A stretch of DNA of 25,762 nucleotides from an uncultured Chloroflexota bacterium (GTDB lineage: Bacteria; Chloroflexota; Anaerolineae; Caldilineales; Caldilineaceae). Shown in pieces: positions 13,774 to 20,097 of the stretch. How positions within the stretch are numbered: position 1 is the first letter of the stretch; every line of letters begins with the position of its first letter. The notes under the pieces are model-generated. The model ran no database searches. It saw only the letters and a program-made list of their open reading frames with translations, and was not told the DNA's origin. The stretch spans positions 1-25,762 of the forward strand of contig CAIOHJ010000024.1 of assembly GCA_903858085.1 (NCBI GenBank). Direction: 5' to 3'. Made by a program: the position numbers and the translations under genes.

Positions 13774-14490
13774 TCAGCTGCCGGCCATCAGGCGCAGCAG
13801 GTTCAGAACAAGGAGGGTCGGGGTCCGGATCAGCTGCGGCATCAAAAAGATGACAACAAAGAGCAGCAGCATCCCGTACTGCTGCAAAAAAAGCTGCAGC
13901 CGCAGCTGCGTGCGTGGCAGCAGCGCAAACAGCACGTGTGACCCGTCCAAAGGGGGGATCGGCAGCAGATTGAAGACAAACAGCGAGACATTGATGTGGG
14001 CAAACGCATTCAAAAAGAAGACCAGCCACGGGGGGTTGCCTGCCCACCGCGCGAGCCAGAGGCTGAGCAGCGCCAGCAACAGATTGCTCACAGGGCCGGC
14101 GAGGGCCACCTGGATCACCCCCCGACGCAGGTCGACGGTGATGTTGCGGGGGTTCCACTCGACCGGTCTGGCCCAGCCGAAGCCAGCCAGCAGGAGCATC
14201 AACGCGCCGATCGGGTCGAGGTGGCGCAGCGGGTTCAGGGTGTAGCGCCCCTGGGTGCGTGGCGTTGAATCGCCCAAAGAGACCGCCATGAAGGCATGGG
14301 CAAACTCGTGCACAGGCAGTGCCAGCAGCAGACAGCTGGCCGCAGCCAGCAGCCAGACAGGGTTGTTCCAGCGCCCGCCTCCGCCCAGCGAGACCAACAT
14401 CCCCATGAGGACCAGCGCGCCAAGCGCGCCGATAAAAATTTTCTGACCCTGGGTCAGCGTCTTCCAGCGATAACGCAGTGAATCGAACAA
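13774..14490 (-). CDS. M50-family (site-2-protease-like) membrane zinc protease
   Basis: A TTG start at 14490 is preferred because AAGGAG (14496-14501) lies exactly five bases upstream; a GTG at 14496 would overlap that ribosome site. This gives 238 residues with about five or six membrane segments. The zinc motif H-E-F-A-H (His61, Glu62, His65) lies in the first part of the membrane core, and the third ligand is in the NLLPIPPLDGSHV segment, the family's 'N-P/L-x-P-x-x-D-G' motif. Size and order (HExxH, then LNPLRHLDPIG, then PPLDGS) match small stand-alone M50B proteases that lack PDZ domains. Such enzymes cut membrane-embedded regulators or signal-peptide remnants. No anti-sigma partner is visible. 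It is the first gene of the ten-gene minus-strand block. Confidence 0.88.
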   Translation of the reverse strand: MFDSLRYRWKTLTQGQKIFIGALGALVLMGMLVSLGGGGRWNNPVWLLAAASCLLLALPVHEFAHAFMAVSLGDSTPRTQGRYTLNPLRHLDPIGALMLLLAGFGWARPVEWNPRNITVDLRRGVIQVALAGPVSNLLLALLSLWLARWAGNPPWLVFFLNAFAHINVSLFVFNLLPIPPLDGSHVLFALLPRTQLRLQLFLQQYGMLLLFVVIFLMPQLIRTPTLLVLNLLRLMAGS

Positions 14491-14501
14491 GTGCACTCCT
14501 T

Positions 14502-14537
14502 GACATTCTCGAGGACATTCTCGAGGACATTCTCGGG
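14502..14537. repeat. Three tandem 12-bp repeats just upstream of the M50 gene
   Basis: GACATTCTCGAG occurs at 14502-14513 and 14514-14525, with a third copy at 14526-14537 differing by one base (GACATTCTCGGG). The array lies immediately upstream of the AAGGAG ribosome site of the M50 gene and so in its probable 5' leader. Each junction holds a CTCGAG palindrome. It may be an operator, an RNA element or a slippage repeat. Confidence 0.8.
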
Positions 14538-14598
14538 CCCTGTGTTGCGGTCTTGTGGCGGGCAAAAGTTTGCTGCCGACAAAAGACTGCCAGAGAGC

Positions 14599-14629
14599 AG
14601 TATACCACGCGCTGCTGCCAGAGTGCGAA
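14599..14629 (-). promoter_or_regulatory. Extended -10 promoter for the ten-gene minus-strand block
   Basis: On the minus strand TGGTATACT (14599-14607) is a good extended -10, with TTCGCA (14624-14629) as a weak -35 at a 19-base spacing. Transcription would start near 14592 and give a leader of about 100 bases that contains the three 12-bp repeats. The -10 is convincing, the -35 is not. Confidence 0.45.
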
Positions 14630-14692
14630 CCATCGCATCCTTGGGTGAGAGACCCCAAGCCGCCTTTCAGCGACTCTCCCCTCTGCCGCGCC

Positions 14693-14730
14693 TGTCTGTA
14701 CTAGACAAAAGAGGCCGCCAACACTATGAT
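14693..14730 (+). promoter_or_regulatory. Promoter for the glycosidase operon with overlapping inverted repeat
   Basis: TAGACA (14702-14707), a 17-base spacer and TATGAT (14725-14730) differ from consensus at one position in each hexamer. The expected start point, seven bases after the -10, falls on base 14737, the first base of the GTG start codon, predicting a leaderless mRNA. An inverted repeat TGTCT-N5-AGACA (14693-14707) overlaps the -35 and may be an operator. Confidence 0.6.
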
Positions 14731-14736
14731 GGGGCT

Positions 14737-15852
14737 GTGAAGAGACTCCGAACCTGGCAGCGTCCGCTCTTTGGGCTGCTTGTCCTGCTGGCTCTGATTG
14801 CGCTCGGTGTGTGGCGCATGGGGGGGGAGCGCCCTGGCGTCTCCCTTGGCCCGCAGCAGCGCGTCGAGACGACGAACCCGAAAGTTGGCATCCACACCCG
14901 GCTCACCGACGAGGTCGAAGTGTGGAAGATCAAACGCACGCTGGAGATGGTGCGCGAGATGGGTGCGCCGTGGATCGTCGAGTATTTTCCGTGGGCCTAT
15001 GTCGAAAGCGAGCCAGGGCGCTACGACTGGACGCACGCCGACCAGGTGATCGCCCATGCCCATCGTCAGGGGCTGACGGTGATTGCGCGGCTGGGTTTTG
15101 TGCCGCAGTGGGCCCGTCCCAAAGAGACGACGCCGCTCTATCTGGACGAAAAAAATTTCGACCAGTTTGCCAATTTTGCAGTAAAATTTGTCGAGCGGTA
15201 TCGCAGCCAGATCAAACATCTCATCCTGTGGAACGAGCCGAATCTGGCTTTGGAGTGGGGGTATGCGTCCCCCGATGCGGCCAGGTACACGGCGCTGCTG
15301 AAAGCGACCTACCCCAGAATCAAGGCGATCGCTCCCGAGGTGCAGGTACTGGCCGGGGCGTTGGCGCCGACGCTGGCCCCGCCCGGCGACGAATTTGCGG
15401 TCAACGACCTGGTGTTTTTGCAGCAGATGTACGATGCAGGGGCGGGGGCGTACTTTGATGTTCTGGCGATCCACGCCTACGGTTGGCATTTTGACCCGGA
15501 CAGCCCGGCTGACCCGGAGGTGGTCAATTTTCGGCGGACAGAGCTGTTGCGTGCGCTGATGGTGAAGAATGGGGACAGCGAGAAGACGGCGATGATCACG
15601 GAGGGTGGCTGGAACGACCACCCCCGCTGGACGCGGGCGGTGCGTCCGGCCCAGCGGATTCTTTACACCCTGCGCGCCTACGAGATTGCGCAGGCCGAGT
15701 GGCCCTGGCTGGAGGCGGTCTGTCTGTGGGCGCTGCGTTTCCCCTGGGACCAGAATTCGTATCAGGATTACTTTACATTTGTGCGCACCGACTTTGAGCC
15801 CAAGCCGATCTACTGGGAAGTGCAGCGGCAGACGCGTGGGGAGCTTCCCTAG
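14737..15852 (+). CDS. Membrane-anchored clan-A glycoside hydrolase-like protein
   Basis: This 371-residue protein begins at the GTG at 14737. A basic N-terminus (KRLRTWQRP) and one hydrophobic segment (LFGLLVLLALIALGVW) form a signal anchor, so the catalytic domain faces outside. The domain is a TIM-barrel of the GH5/GH39-like type: 'VKFVERYRSQIKHLILWNEPN' style strand 4 with the Asn-Glu acid/base (Glu167) and a strand-7 nucleophile in MITEGGWND (Glu289). Also typical are MGAPWIVEYFPWAYVE, YDWTHADQVIAHAHRQGL and VLAIHAYGWHFDP. Both catalytic Glu are present, so it should be active. The substrate is unknown; cleaning or remodelling of the cell's own glycan is as likely as feeding. There is no obvious Shine-Dalgarno, consistent with the predicted leaderless transcript. 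Its stop overlaps the next gene by one base. Confidence 0.82.
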   Translation: MKRLRTWQRPLFGLLVLLALIALGVWRMGGERPGVSLGPQQRVETTNPKVGIHTRLTDEVEVWKIKRTLEMVREMGAPWIVEYFPWAYVESEPGRYDWTHADQVIAHAHRQGLTVIARLGFVPQWARPKETTPLYLDEKNFDQFANFAVKFVERYRSQIKHLILWNEPNLALEWGYASPDAARYTALLKATYPRIKAIAPEVQVLAGALAPTLAPPGDEFAVNDLVFLQQMYDAGAGAYFDVLAIHAYGWHFDPDSPADPEVVNFRRTELLRALMVKNGDSEKTAMITEGGWNDHPRWTRAVRPAQRILYTLRAYEIAQAEWPWLEAVCLWALRFPWDQNSYQDYFTFVRTDFEPKPIYWEVQRQTRGELP

Positions 15853-16679
15853 TGCGCCGCCGGTGGGTGTTGTTGGGGGGGCTGGTACTTGGGGGGCTGC
15901 TGGCGGCCCTGTGGGGGGGGGCCGGTGAGCAGAGCCACCTTCTTCTCCCGTTTTTGCGGCGGGACAGCACCTGGCAGGCCATTCAGCAGCGTGGGCTCTG
16001 GCGGGTGGGGCTCGACCCCAGTTTTCCTCCCTTTGAGCTGCTGGATGCGACGGGCAAGGTCGTTGGCTACGATGTCGCTTTGGCAGAGGCGCTGGCGGCC
16101 AGCTGGGGGGGGCGGGTGGAAATTGTGGCGGTGGGTTTTGACAGCTTGCCCGACACCTTGAAAGCAGGTAAGATCGACAGCATCGTGAGCGCGTATCCGT
16201 TCGATGAACGGCTGACCCAGGATTTTCTCTTTTCGACGCCTTATTTTGAAGCCGGGCTGCGGGTCGCTGTGCCGACCGCTTCCCCGATTCGCCAGTTGGC
16301 GGATCTCTCCGGGCGAGCGGTCGGTGTCGAATGGGGGAGTCTGGGCGACATGGTCGCTCGGCGGCTGCAGCGGGAGGGGATGGTGCTGAAGCTGCGTTCG
16401 TTTGAGACACCCGAGCAGGTGTTGGCTGCGTTGCTCGACCAGCAGGCGGTAGAGGCTGTCCTGGTCGACAACGTCTCGCTGCGGCAGGCGCAGGCCCGCG
16501 GGCTGCCGCTGGTCGCCGTCGGCGAAGTGCTGGAAAGCATTCCCTACGTGATCGTTTTGCCGTTGCAGGCAGTGGAGCTCCAGCAGCAGCTGGAAGCGGC
16601 GCTGCAGCAGCTGCGGGCCAGTGGTACCCTGGCTGAGCTGGAGGAACGCTGGTTTTCTGGCCAGCCTGCGGTACAATAA
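15852..16679 (+). CDS. Orphan family-3 extracellular solute-binding protein
   Basis: This 275-residue protein starts at a GTG that shares its G with the preceding TAG; GGGGAG lies eight bases upstream. The N-terminus RRRWVLLGGLVLGGLLAALW is a signal peptide or anchor without a Cys lipobox. From about residue 48 the amino-acid/opine-type binding fold is clear: LWRVGLDPSFPPFELLDATGKVVGYDVALAEALA, later VGFDSLPDTLKAGKIDSIVSAYPFDERL, LADLSGRAVGVEWGS and LLDQQAVEAVLVD. The Arg in the 'DERL' segment and Asp in 'VLVD' fit ligand-contact positions of that family. No ABC permease or ATPase gene follows, so it is either a partner of a distant transporter or a sensor domain. Coupling to the glycosidase suggests that both work at the cell surface. 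Early codons include a run of nine G (15913-15921). Confidence 0.85.
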   Translation: MRRRWVLLGGLVLGGLLAALWGGAGEQSHLLLPFLRRDSTWQAIQQRGLWRVGLDPSFPPFELLDATGKVVGYDVALAEALAASWGGRVEIVAVGFDSLPDTLKAGKIDSIVSAYPFDERLTQDFLFSTPYFEAGLRVAVPTASPIRQLADLSGRAVGVEWGSLGDMVARRLQREGMVLKLRSFETPEQVLAALLDQQAVEAVLVDNVSLRQAQARGLPLVAVGEVLESIPYVIVLPLQAVELQQQLEAALQQLRASGTLAELEERWFSGQPAVQ

Positions 16680-16713
16680 TCAGGAGAGCCCGGCAGGCAA
16701 TCGTTCCCGGGCT
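16672..16713 (+). promoter_or_regulatory. Possible -10 element and hairpin ahead of the Lon-like gene
   Basis: GGTACAAT (16670-16677) overlaps the stop of the solute-binding gene and resembles the -10 elements elsewhere in the window, but lacks the TG and a clear -35. Downstream, AGCCCGG (16687-16693) can pair with CCGGGCT (16707-16713) in a 7-bp stem with a 13-base loop. No T-run follows, so it is not a standard terminator. It may be part of the leader of the Lon-like mRNA. Confidence 0.3.
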
Positions 16714-16748
16714 GAAGAATCACCTGTGGAGAGCGAGAGGAGCTTGCT

Positions 16749-19214
16749 GTGTCTCCAGTTTCACCTTTGACCCCGAATGTGCTGCGCCAGTGCTGTGCAG
16801 CGGAGGCCTTTCCGTTTGAGAGCACGGCCGAGTTGGATGGGGTGAACGCCGCCATGATCGGGCAGGACCGGCCGATCAGCGCCATCCGATTTGGTGTCAA
16901 GATGCGCCGCCAAGGCTACAACATCTATGCGCTTGGCCCAGCCGGGCTTGGCAAACACACCCTGGTCCGCCGGATCGTCGAGGAGCGAGCGGCCCACGAA
17001 CCCTCGCCCCCCGACTGGTGTTATGTAAATAATTTTGACCAGCCATACCGACCGCGCATTCTGTCGCTGCCTGCCGGGCAGGGGCGTCAGTTCAAACGGG
17101 AGGTGGAGCGGCTGGTTGAAGAGATGCAAAGTGCGCTTTCGACCGCTTTTGAGAGCGAAGAGTATCAGACGCGGCGCCGGACGATCGAGAGCGAATTTCA
17201 GGAACAGCAGCAGGCCAGCCTGTTGGCGCTGCAGGAGCAGGCTCGGCAGCGCCAGCTGACGCTGCTGCGCACCCCGTCCGGGCTGGCATTTGCGCCGCTC
17301 AAAGGTGAAGAGGTCTTGCCGCCCGATGAATTTGAAAAATTGCCCGAAGAAGAGCAGCAACGCATCCAGGCCGACGTCGAGGTCATGCAGGATGCGTTGC
17401 AAAAGGTGGTCTCGCGCGCCCCGCGCTGGGAGCGTGAACTGCGCAACCATCTGCGCACCCTCAACCAGGAGATCGCCGGGGTTGTGCTCAACGACCTGAT
17501 CGCCGAGTTGATTGGCAGCTATGCTGCGCTGCCTGATATTCTGGACTACTTTGAAAAATTGCGCCAAGATGTACAGCACCATCTCGGTGACTTTATGGTG
17601 GCCGGCGAGAAGCAGCGCGAGGTTTCCGACGGTGAAAACCCCCCTGCGTTTGTCGAGCCAGCTTCACCGCTGCGCCGCTATCAGGTCAACCTGCTGGTGG
17701 ACTCTGCCGAGGCGCAGGGGGCACCGGTGGTCTACGAGAGCAATCCGACCTACACCAATTTGAACGGGCGTGTCGAGCAGATGGCGCAGATGGGGGCGTT
17801 GGTCACCGATTTTACGCTGATCAAGCCGGGGGCCCTTCACCGCGCCAATGGTGGCTACCTGATCCTGGATGCGCTCAAGGTGCTTTCCAACGCCTACTCC
17901 TGGGAGGGGCTCAAACGGGCTCTGGAGTTCGGCGAGATTCGTATCGAATCGGTGCTGCAGATGCTCAGCCTGACCAGCACCGCCTCGCTCGAACCGGAGC
18001 CGATGCCGCTGGATGTCAAGGTGATTCTGATGGGGGACCGCATGCTCTATTATCTGCTCTCCCAGTACGATCCAGATTTCAACGAGCTGTTCAAGGTGGC
18101 GGCGGACTTTGCCGACGAGGTGGAGCGCACGCCGGAAAACCATTTTGCCTATGCCCAGTTGCTCGCCTCGATTGCCCGCAAAGAGGAGCTGCGCCCCCTG
18201 GACCGGTATGCGGTCGGCGCTGTGATCGACCATGCCGCCCGGCTGGTCAGCGACAGCGAGCGGTTGACCGCGCAGATTCAGGCGATCGTCGACCTGCTGC
18301 AAGAGGCCAACTACTGGGCCGCCGAAGCAGGGGCCGATCAGATTCGCGCCGAACATATTCGCCTGGCGCTCGAGGCCCAGGTCTTTCGGCTGAACCGTGT
18401 GTCGCGCCGCATGCAGGACGAAGTGCTGCGGCGTACGATCCACATCGAGACCTCTGGGGAGCAGGTCGGGCAGATCAACGGGCTGGCTGTGCTTCAGCTG
18501 GGCAACCATGCGTTTGGTCAGCCCTCACGCATCACAGCGACCGTGCGCATGGGGCGCGGCGATGTCGTCAACATCGAGCGGGAGGTCAACATGAGCGGCC
18601 CCCTGCACTCCAAAGGGGTGCTGATCCTGTCCAGCTTTCTCAATGCCCGCTATGCGGTCGACGAGCCGCTCGCCCTCTCCGCCAGCCTCGTCTTCGAGCA
18701 GTCCTACGGGGGGGTGGACGGGGACAGCGCCTCTTCGACCGAGCTCTACGCCCTGCTCTCGGCGATCGGCCAGATCCCCATCAAACAGTCGCTCGCCGTG
18801 ACCGGTTCGGTCGACCAGTCCGGGCGTGTCCAGGCGATTGGCGGGGTCAACGAAAAGATTGAAGGCTTTTTCGATCTGTGCCGGGAGCGGGGGCTGACCG
18901 GCGAGCAGGGGGTGTTGATCCCCGCGACCAATGTCAAAAATTTGATGCTGCGCACCGATGTGGTGGAGGCGGTCTCGGCCGGCAAGTTCCAGATCTACCC
19001 GATAGCCCATATCGACGAGGGGATCGAGATGTTGACCGGGGTGCCCGCCGGCACCCCCGACCGACGGGGGCGCTACCCGCGCGGCACGGTCAACTGGGCT
19101 GTCGCCCACCGGCTGGCGCAGATGGCCAAAAAGCGCCATGCCCTCGAACGCAAGGATCGTTCACCCAAAGCCAAGGCAGCAGAGAATTCAGAAGACTCCC
19201 CCAAGCTGGAGTAG
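16749..19214 (+). CDS. Lon-like AAA+ protease (LonC/YcbZ-type, peptidase family S16)
   Basis: This 821-residue protein starts at the GTG at 16749, preceded by GAGAGGAG. Order of parts: a short N-terminal region (AEAFPFESTAELDG), Walker A GPAGLGKHT (about 63-71), a long inserted helical region rich in Gln/Glu (about 115-330, probable coiled coil), Walker B GGYLILDA (about 370), sensor and lid helices, then the C-terminal S16 domain. The catalytic Ser660 lies in GVDGDSASS and Lys703 in GGVNEKIEG; the 43-residue spacing equals that of the classical Lon Ser-Lys dyad. It lacks the large N-terminal substrate domain of LonA, matching the shorter LonC/YcbZ-like group. Members are cytoplasmic processing proteases, and some have lost ATP hydrolysis; here Walker A is intact. 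A Lys-rich tail follows the protease domain. The Usp gene follows 49 bases downstream. Confidence 0.92.
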   Translation: MSPVSPLTPNVLRQCCAAEAFPFESTAELDGVNAAMIGQDRPISAIRFGVKMRRQGYNIYALGPAGLGKHTLVRRIVEERAAHEPSPPDWCYVNNFDQPYRPRILSLPAGQGRQFKREVERLVEEMQSALSTAFESEEYQTRRRTIESEFQEQQQASLLALQEQARQRQLTLLRTPSGLAFAPLKGEEVLPPDEFEKLPEEEQQRIQADVEVMQDALQKVVSRAPRWERELRNHLRTLNQEIAGVVLNDLIAELIGSYAALPDILDYFEKLRQDVQHHLGDFMVAGEKQREVSDGENPPAFVEPASPLRRYQVNLLVDSAEAQGAPVVYESNPTYTNLNGRVEQMAQMGALVTDFTLIKPGALHRANGGYLILDALKVLSNAYSWEGLKRALEFGEIRIESVLQMLSLTSTASLEPEPMPLDVKVILMGDRMLYYLLSQYDPDFNELFKVAADFADEVERTPENHFAYAQLLASIARKEELRPLDRYAVGAVIDHAARLVSDSERLTAQIQAIVDLLQEANYWAAEAGADQIRAEHIRLALEAQVFRLNRVSRRMQDEVLRRTIHIETSGEQVGQINGLAVLQLGNHAFGQPSRITATVRMGRGDVVNIEREVNMSGPLHSKGVLILSSFLNARYAVDEPLALSASLVFEQSYGGVDGDSASSTELYALLSAIGQIPIKQSLAVTGSVDQSGRVQAIGGVNEKIEGFFDLCRERGLTGEQGVLIPATNVKNLMLRTDVVEAVSAGKFQIYPIAHIDEGIEMLTGVPAGTPDRRGRYPRGTVNWAVAHRLAQMAKKRHALERKDRSPKAKAAENSEDSPKLE

Positions 19215-19263
19215 AGGGCAGACAGACCATGGCAATTCGTTCGGAAAGTTCAGGAGTTTTGTA

Positions 19264-20070
19264 ATGCGTGAAGGAGAGAACGGTGGCAGCATCGCTCCCG
19301 ATTACATTCTGGTCGCATTGGATGCATCGCCGCACAGCACAGCTGCCCTGATAGCCGCCGCCGAACTGGCTGCTGTGCTCCATCTGGAACTGCGGGGAAT
19401 TTATGTCGAAGATGTCAACCTTCTCCATCTTTGCGGCATGCCCTTTGGGTTGGAAATCGGGCTGTTTACAGCCAACCCGCGCCGGCTGGAGCAGGCCCGC
19501 ATGGAGCGCGATTTTCGTGTGCAGGCGACCCAGCTGCGCAAGAGCATGGCAGACATCGCCGGACAGCGGCGCCTTTCCTGGTCTTTTCAGGTGGTGCGCG
19601 GCGGCGTGACCCAAGAACTGCTCTCTGCTGGCTCGACAGCCCAGATGGTCAGCCTGGGACGGGTCGGCATGACCCCTGGCAAGCGGACCGGCTCGACAGC
19701 CCAGGCGGTCGCACGCAACACCCAACGCCCGGTGATTCTGCAAGCCGCCCAGCAACCGCTGGGTGAACCCTTTACGGTCGTCTATCTGGGGGACACGCCC
19801 TCTGTCCATGCGCTCCAGCTGGCAAACCAGCTGGCCCGCCCGCGCTCCACCCCCCTCCAGGTCTGGACGCTGGCCGAGCTCCACCCTCAACTGACCGAGG
19901 CGTTGGCAGTCTTGGGCGAGCAGCTCCCGGCCCCGGTGGTGCAATACTACCCGACCAGCGCCGCGCTGGCCGCCGCGCTGGCCCAGACGCGCAGCGGTTC
20001 TGTGCTTTTGCCGGTCGCCGCCGCAGATTGGCTCGACGCCATGGGGGTCACCGTGATTGTGGTGCCCTGA
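19264..20070 (+). CDS. Two-domain universal stress protein (UspA-like)
   Basis: This 268-residue protein starts at the ATG at 19264 with AGGAG about eight bases upstream; an upstream in-frame ATG would lie inside the Lon-like gene. Residues about 13-150 form a Usp fold: YILVALDASPHSTAALIAAAELA with the nucleotide-contacting Asp, GIYVEDVN, and GRVGMTPGKRTGSTAQAVARNTQRPVIL, close to the G-x2-G-x9-G-S ATP-binding pattern but with a shorter gap. The second half (FTVVYLGDTPSVHALQLANQLA to the final MGVTVIVVP) keeps the fold but has no ATP motif, so it is a degenerate second domain. It is probably co-transcribed with the Lon-like protease. Usp proteins act in the cytoplasm under stress, often as binding or regulatory partners; the specific partner is unknown. 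Confidence 0.78.
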   Translation: MREGENGGSIAPDYILVALDASPHSTAALIAAAELAAVLHLELRGIYVEDVNLLHLCGMPFGLEIGLFTANPRRLEQARMERDFRVQATQLRKSMADIAGQRRLSWSFQVVRGGVTQELLSAGSTAQMVSLGRVGMTPGKRTGSTAQAVARNTQRPVILQAAQQPLGEPFTVVYLGDTPSVHALQLANQLARPRSTPLQVWTLAELHPQLTEALAVLGEQLPAPVVQYYPTSAALAAALAQTRSGSVLLPVAAADWLDAMGVTVIVVP

Positions 20071-20097
20071 GCCGATGGGCTGCAGAGGGGAGGTGGC

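Noticed and set aside
14562..14573. GCAAA-AG-TTTGC inverted repeat between the divergent genes
   Set aside because: The arms are only five bases and it does not coincide with either promoter; too weak to list as a site.
14491..14736. Extra N-terminal 82 residues for the glycosidase (start at 14491)
   Set aside because: The stretch translates the 12-bp repeats as TFSR units and contains no conserved sequence; it also covers both promoters. The GTG at 14737 is followed directly by the membrane anchor.
15913..15921. G9 run in the solute-binding gene, with G8 runs at 14820-14827, 11132-11139 and 25573-25580, as phase-variation switches
   Set aside because: In DNA with this much G, several runs of 7-9 G are expected by chance over 25 kb, and the coding ones fall in Gly or Pro codons. 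No out-of-frame stop pattern or strain variation can be seen here.
14701..16410. 569-codon minus-strand open frame opposite the glycosidase and solute-binding genes
   Set aside because: It runs across two recognised genes, has no family motif, and is rich in Arg, Pro and Gln as expected for antisense GC-rich DNA.
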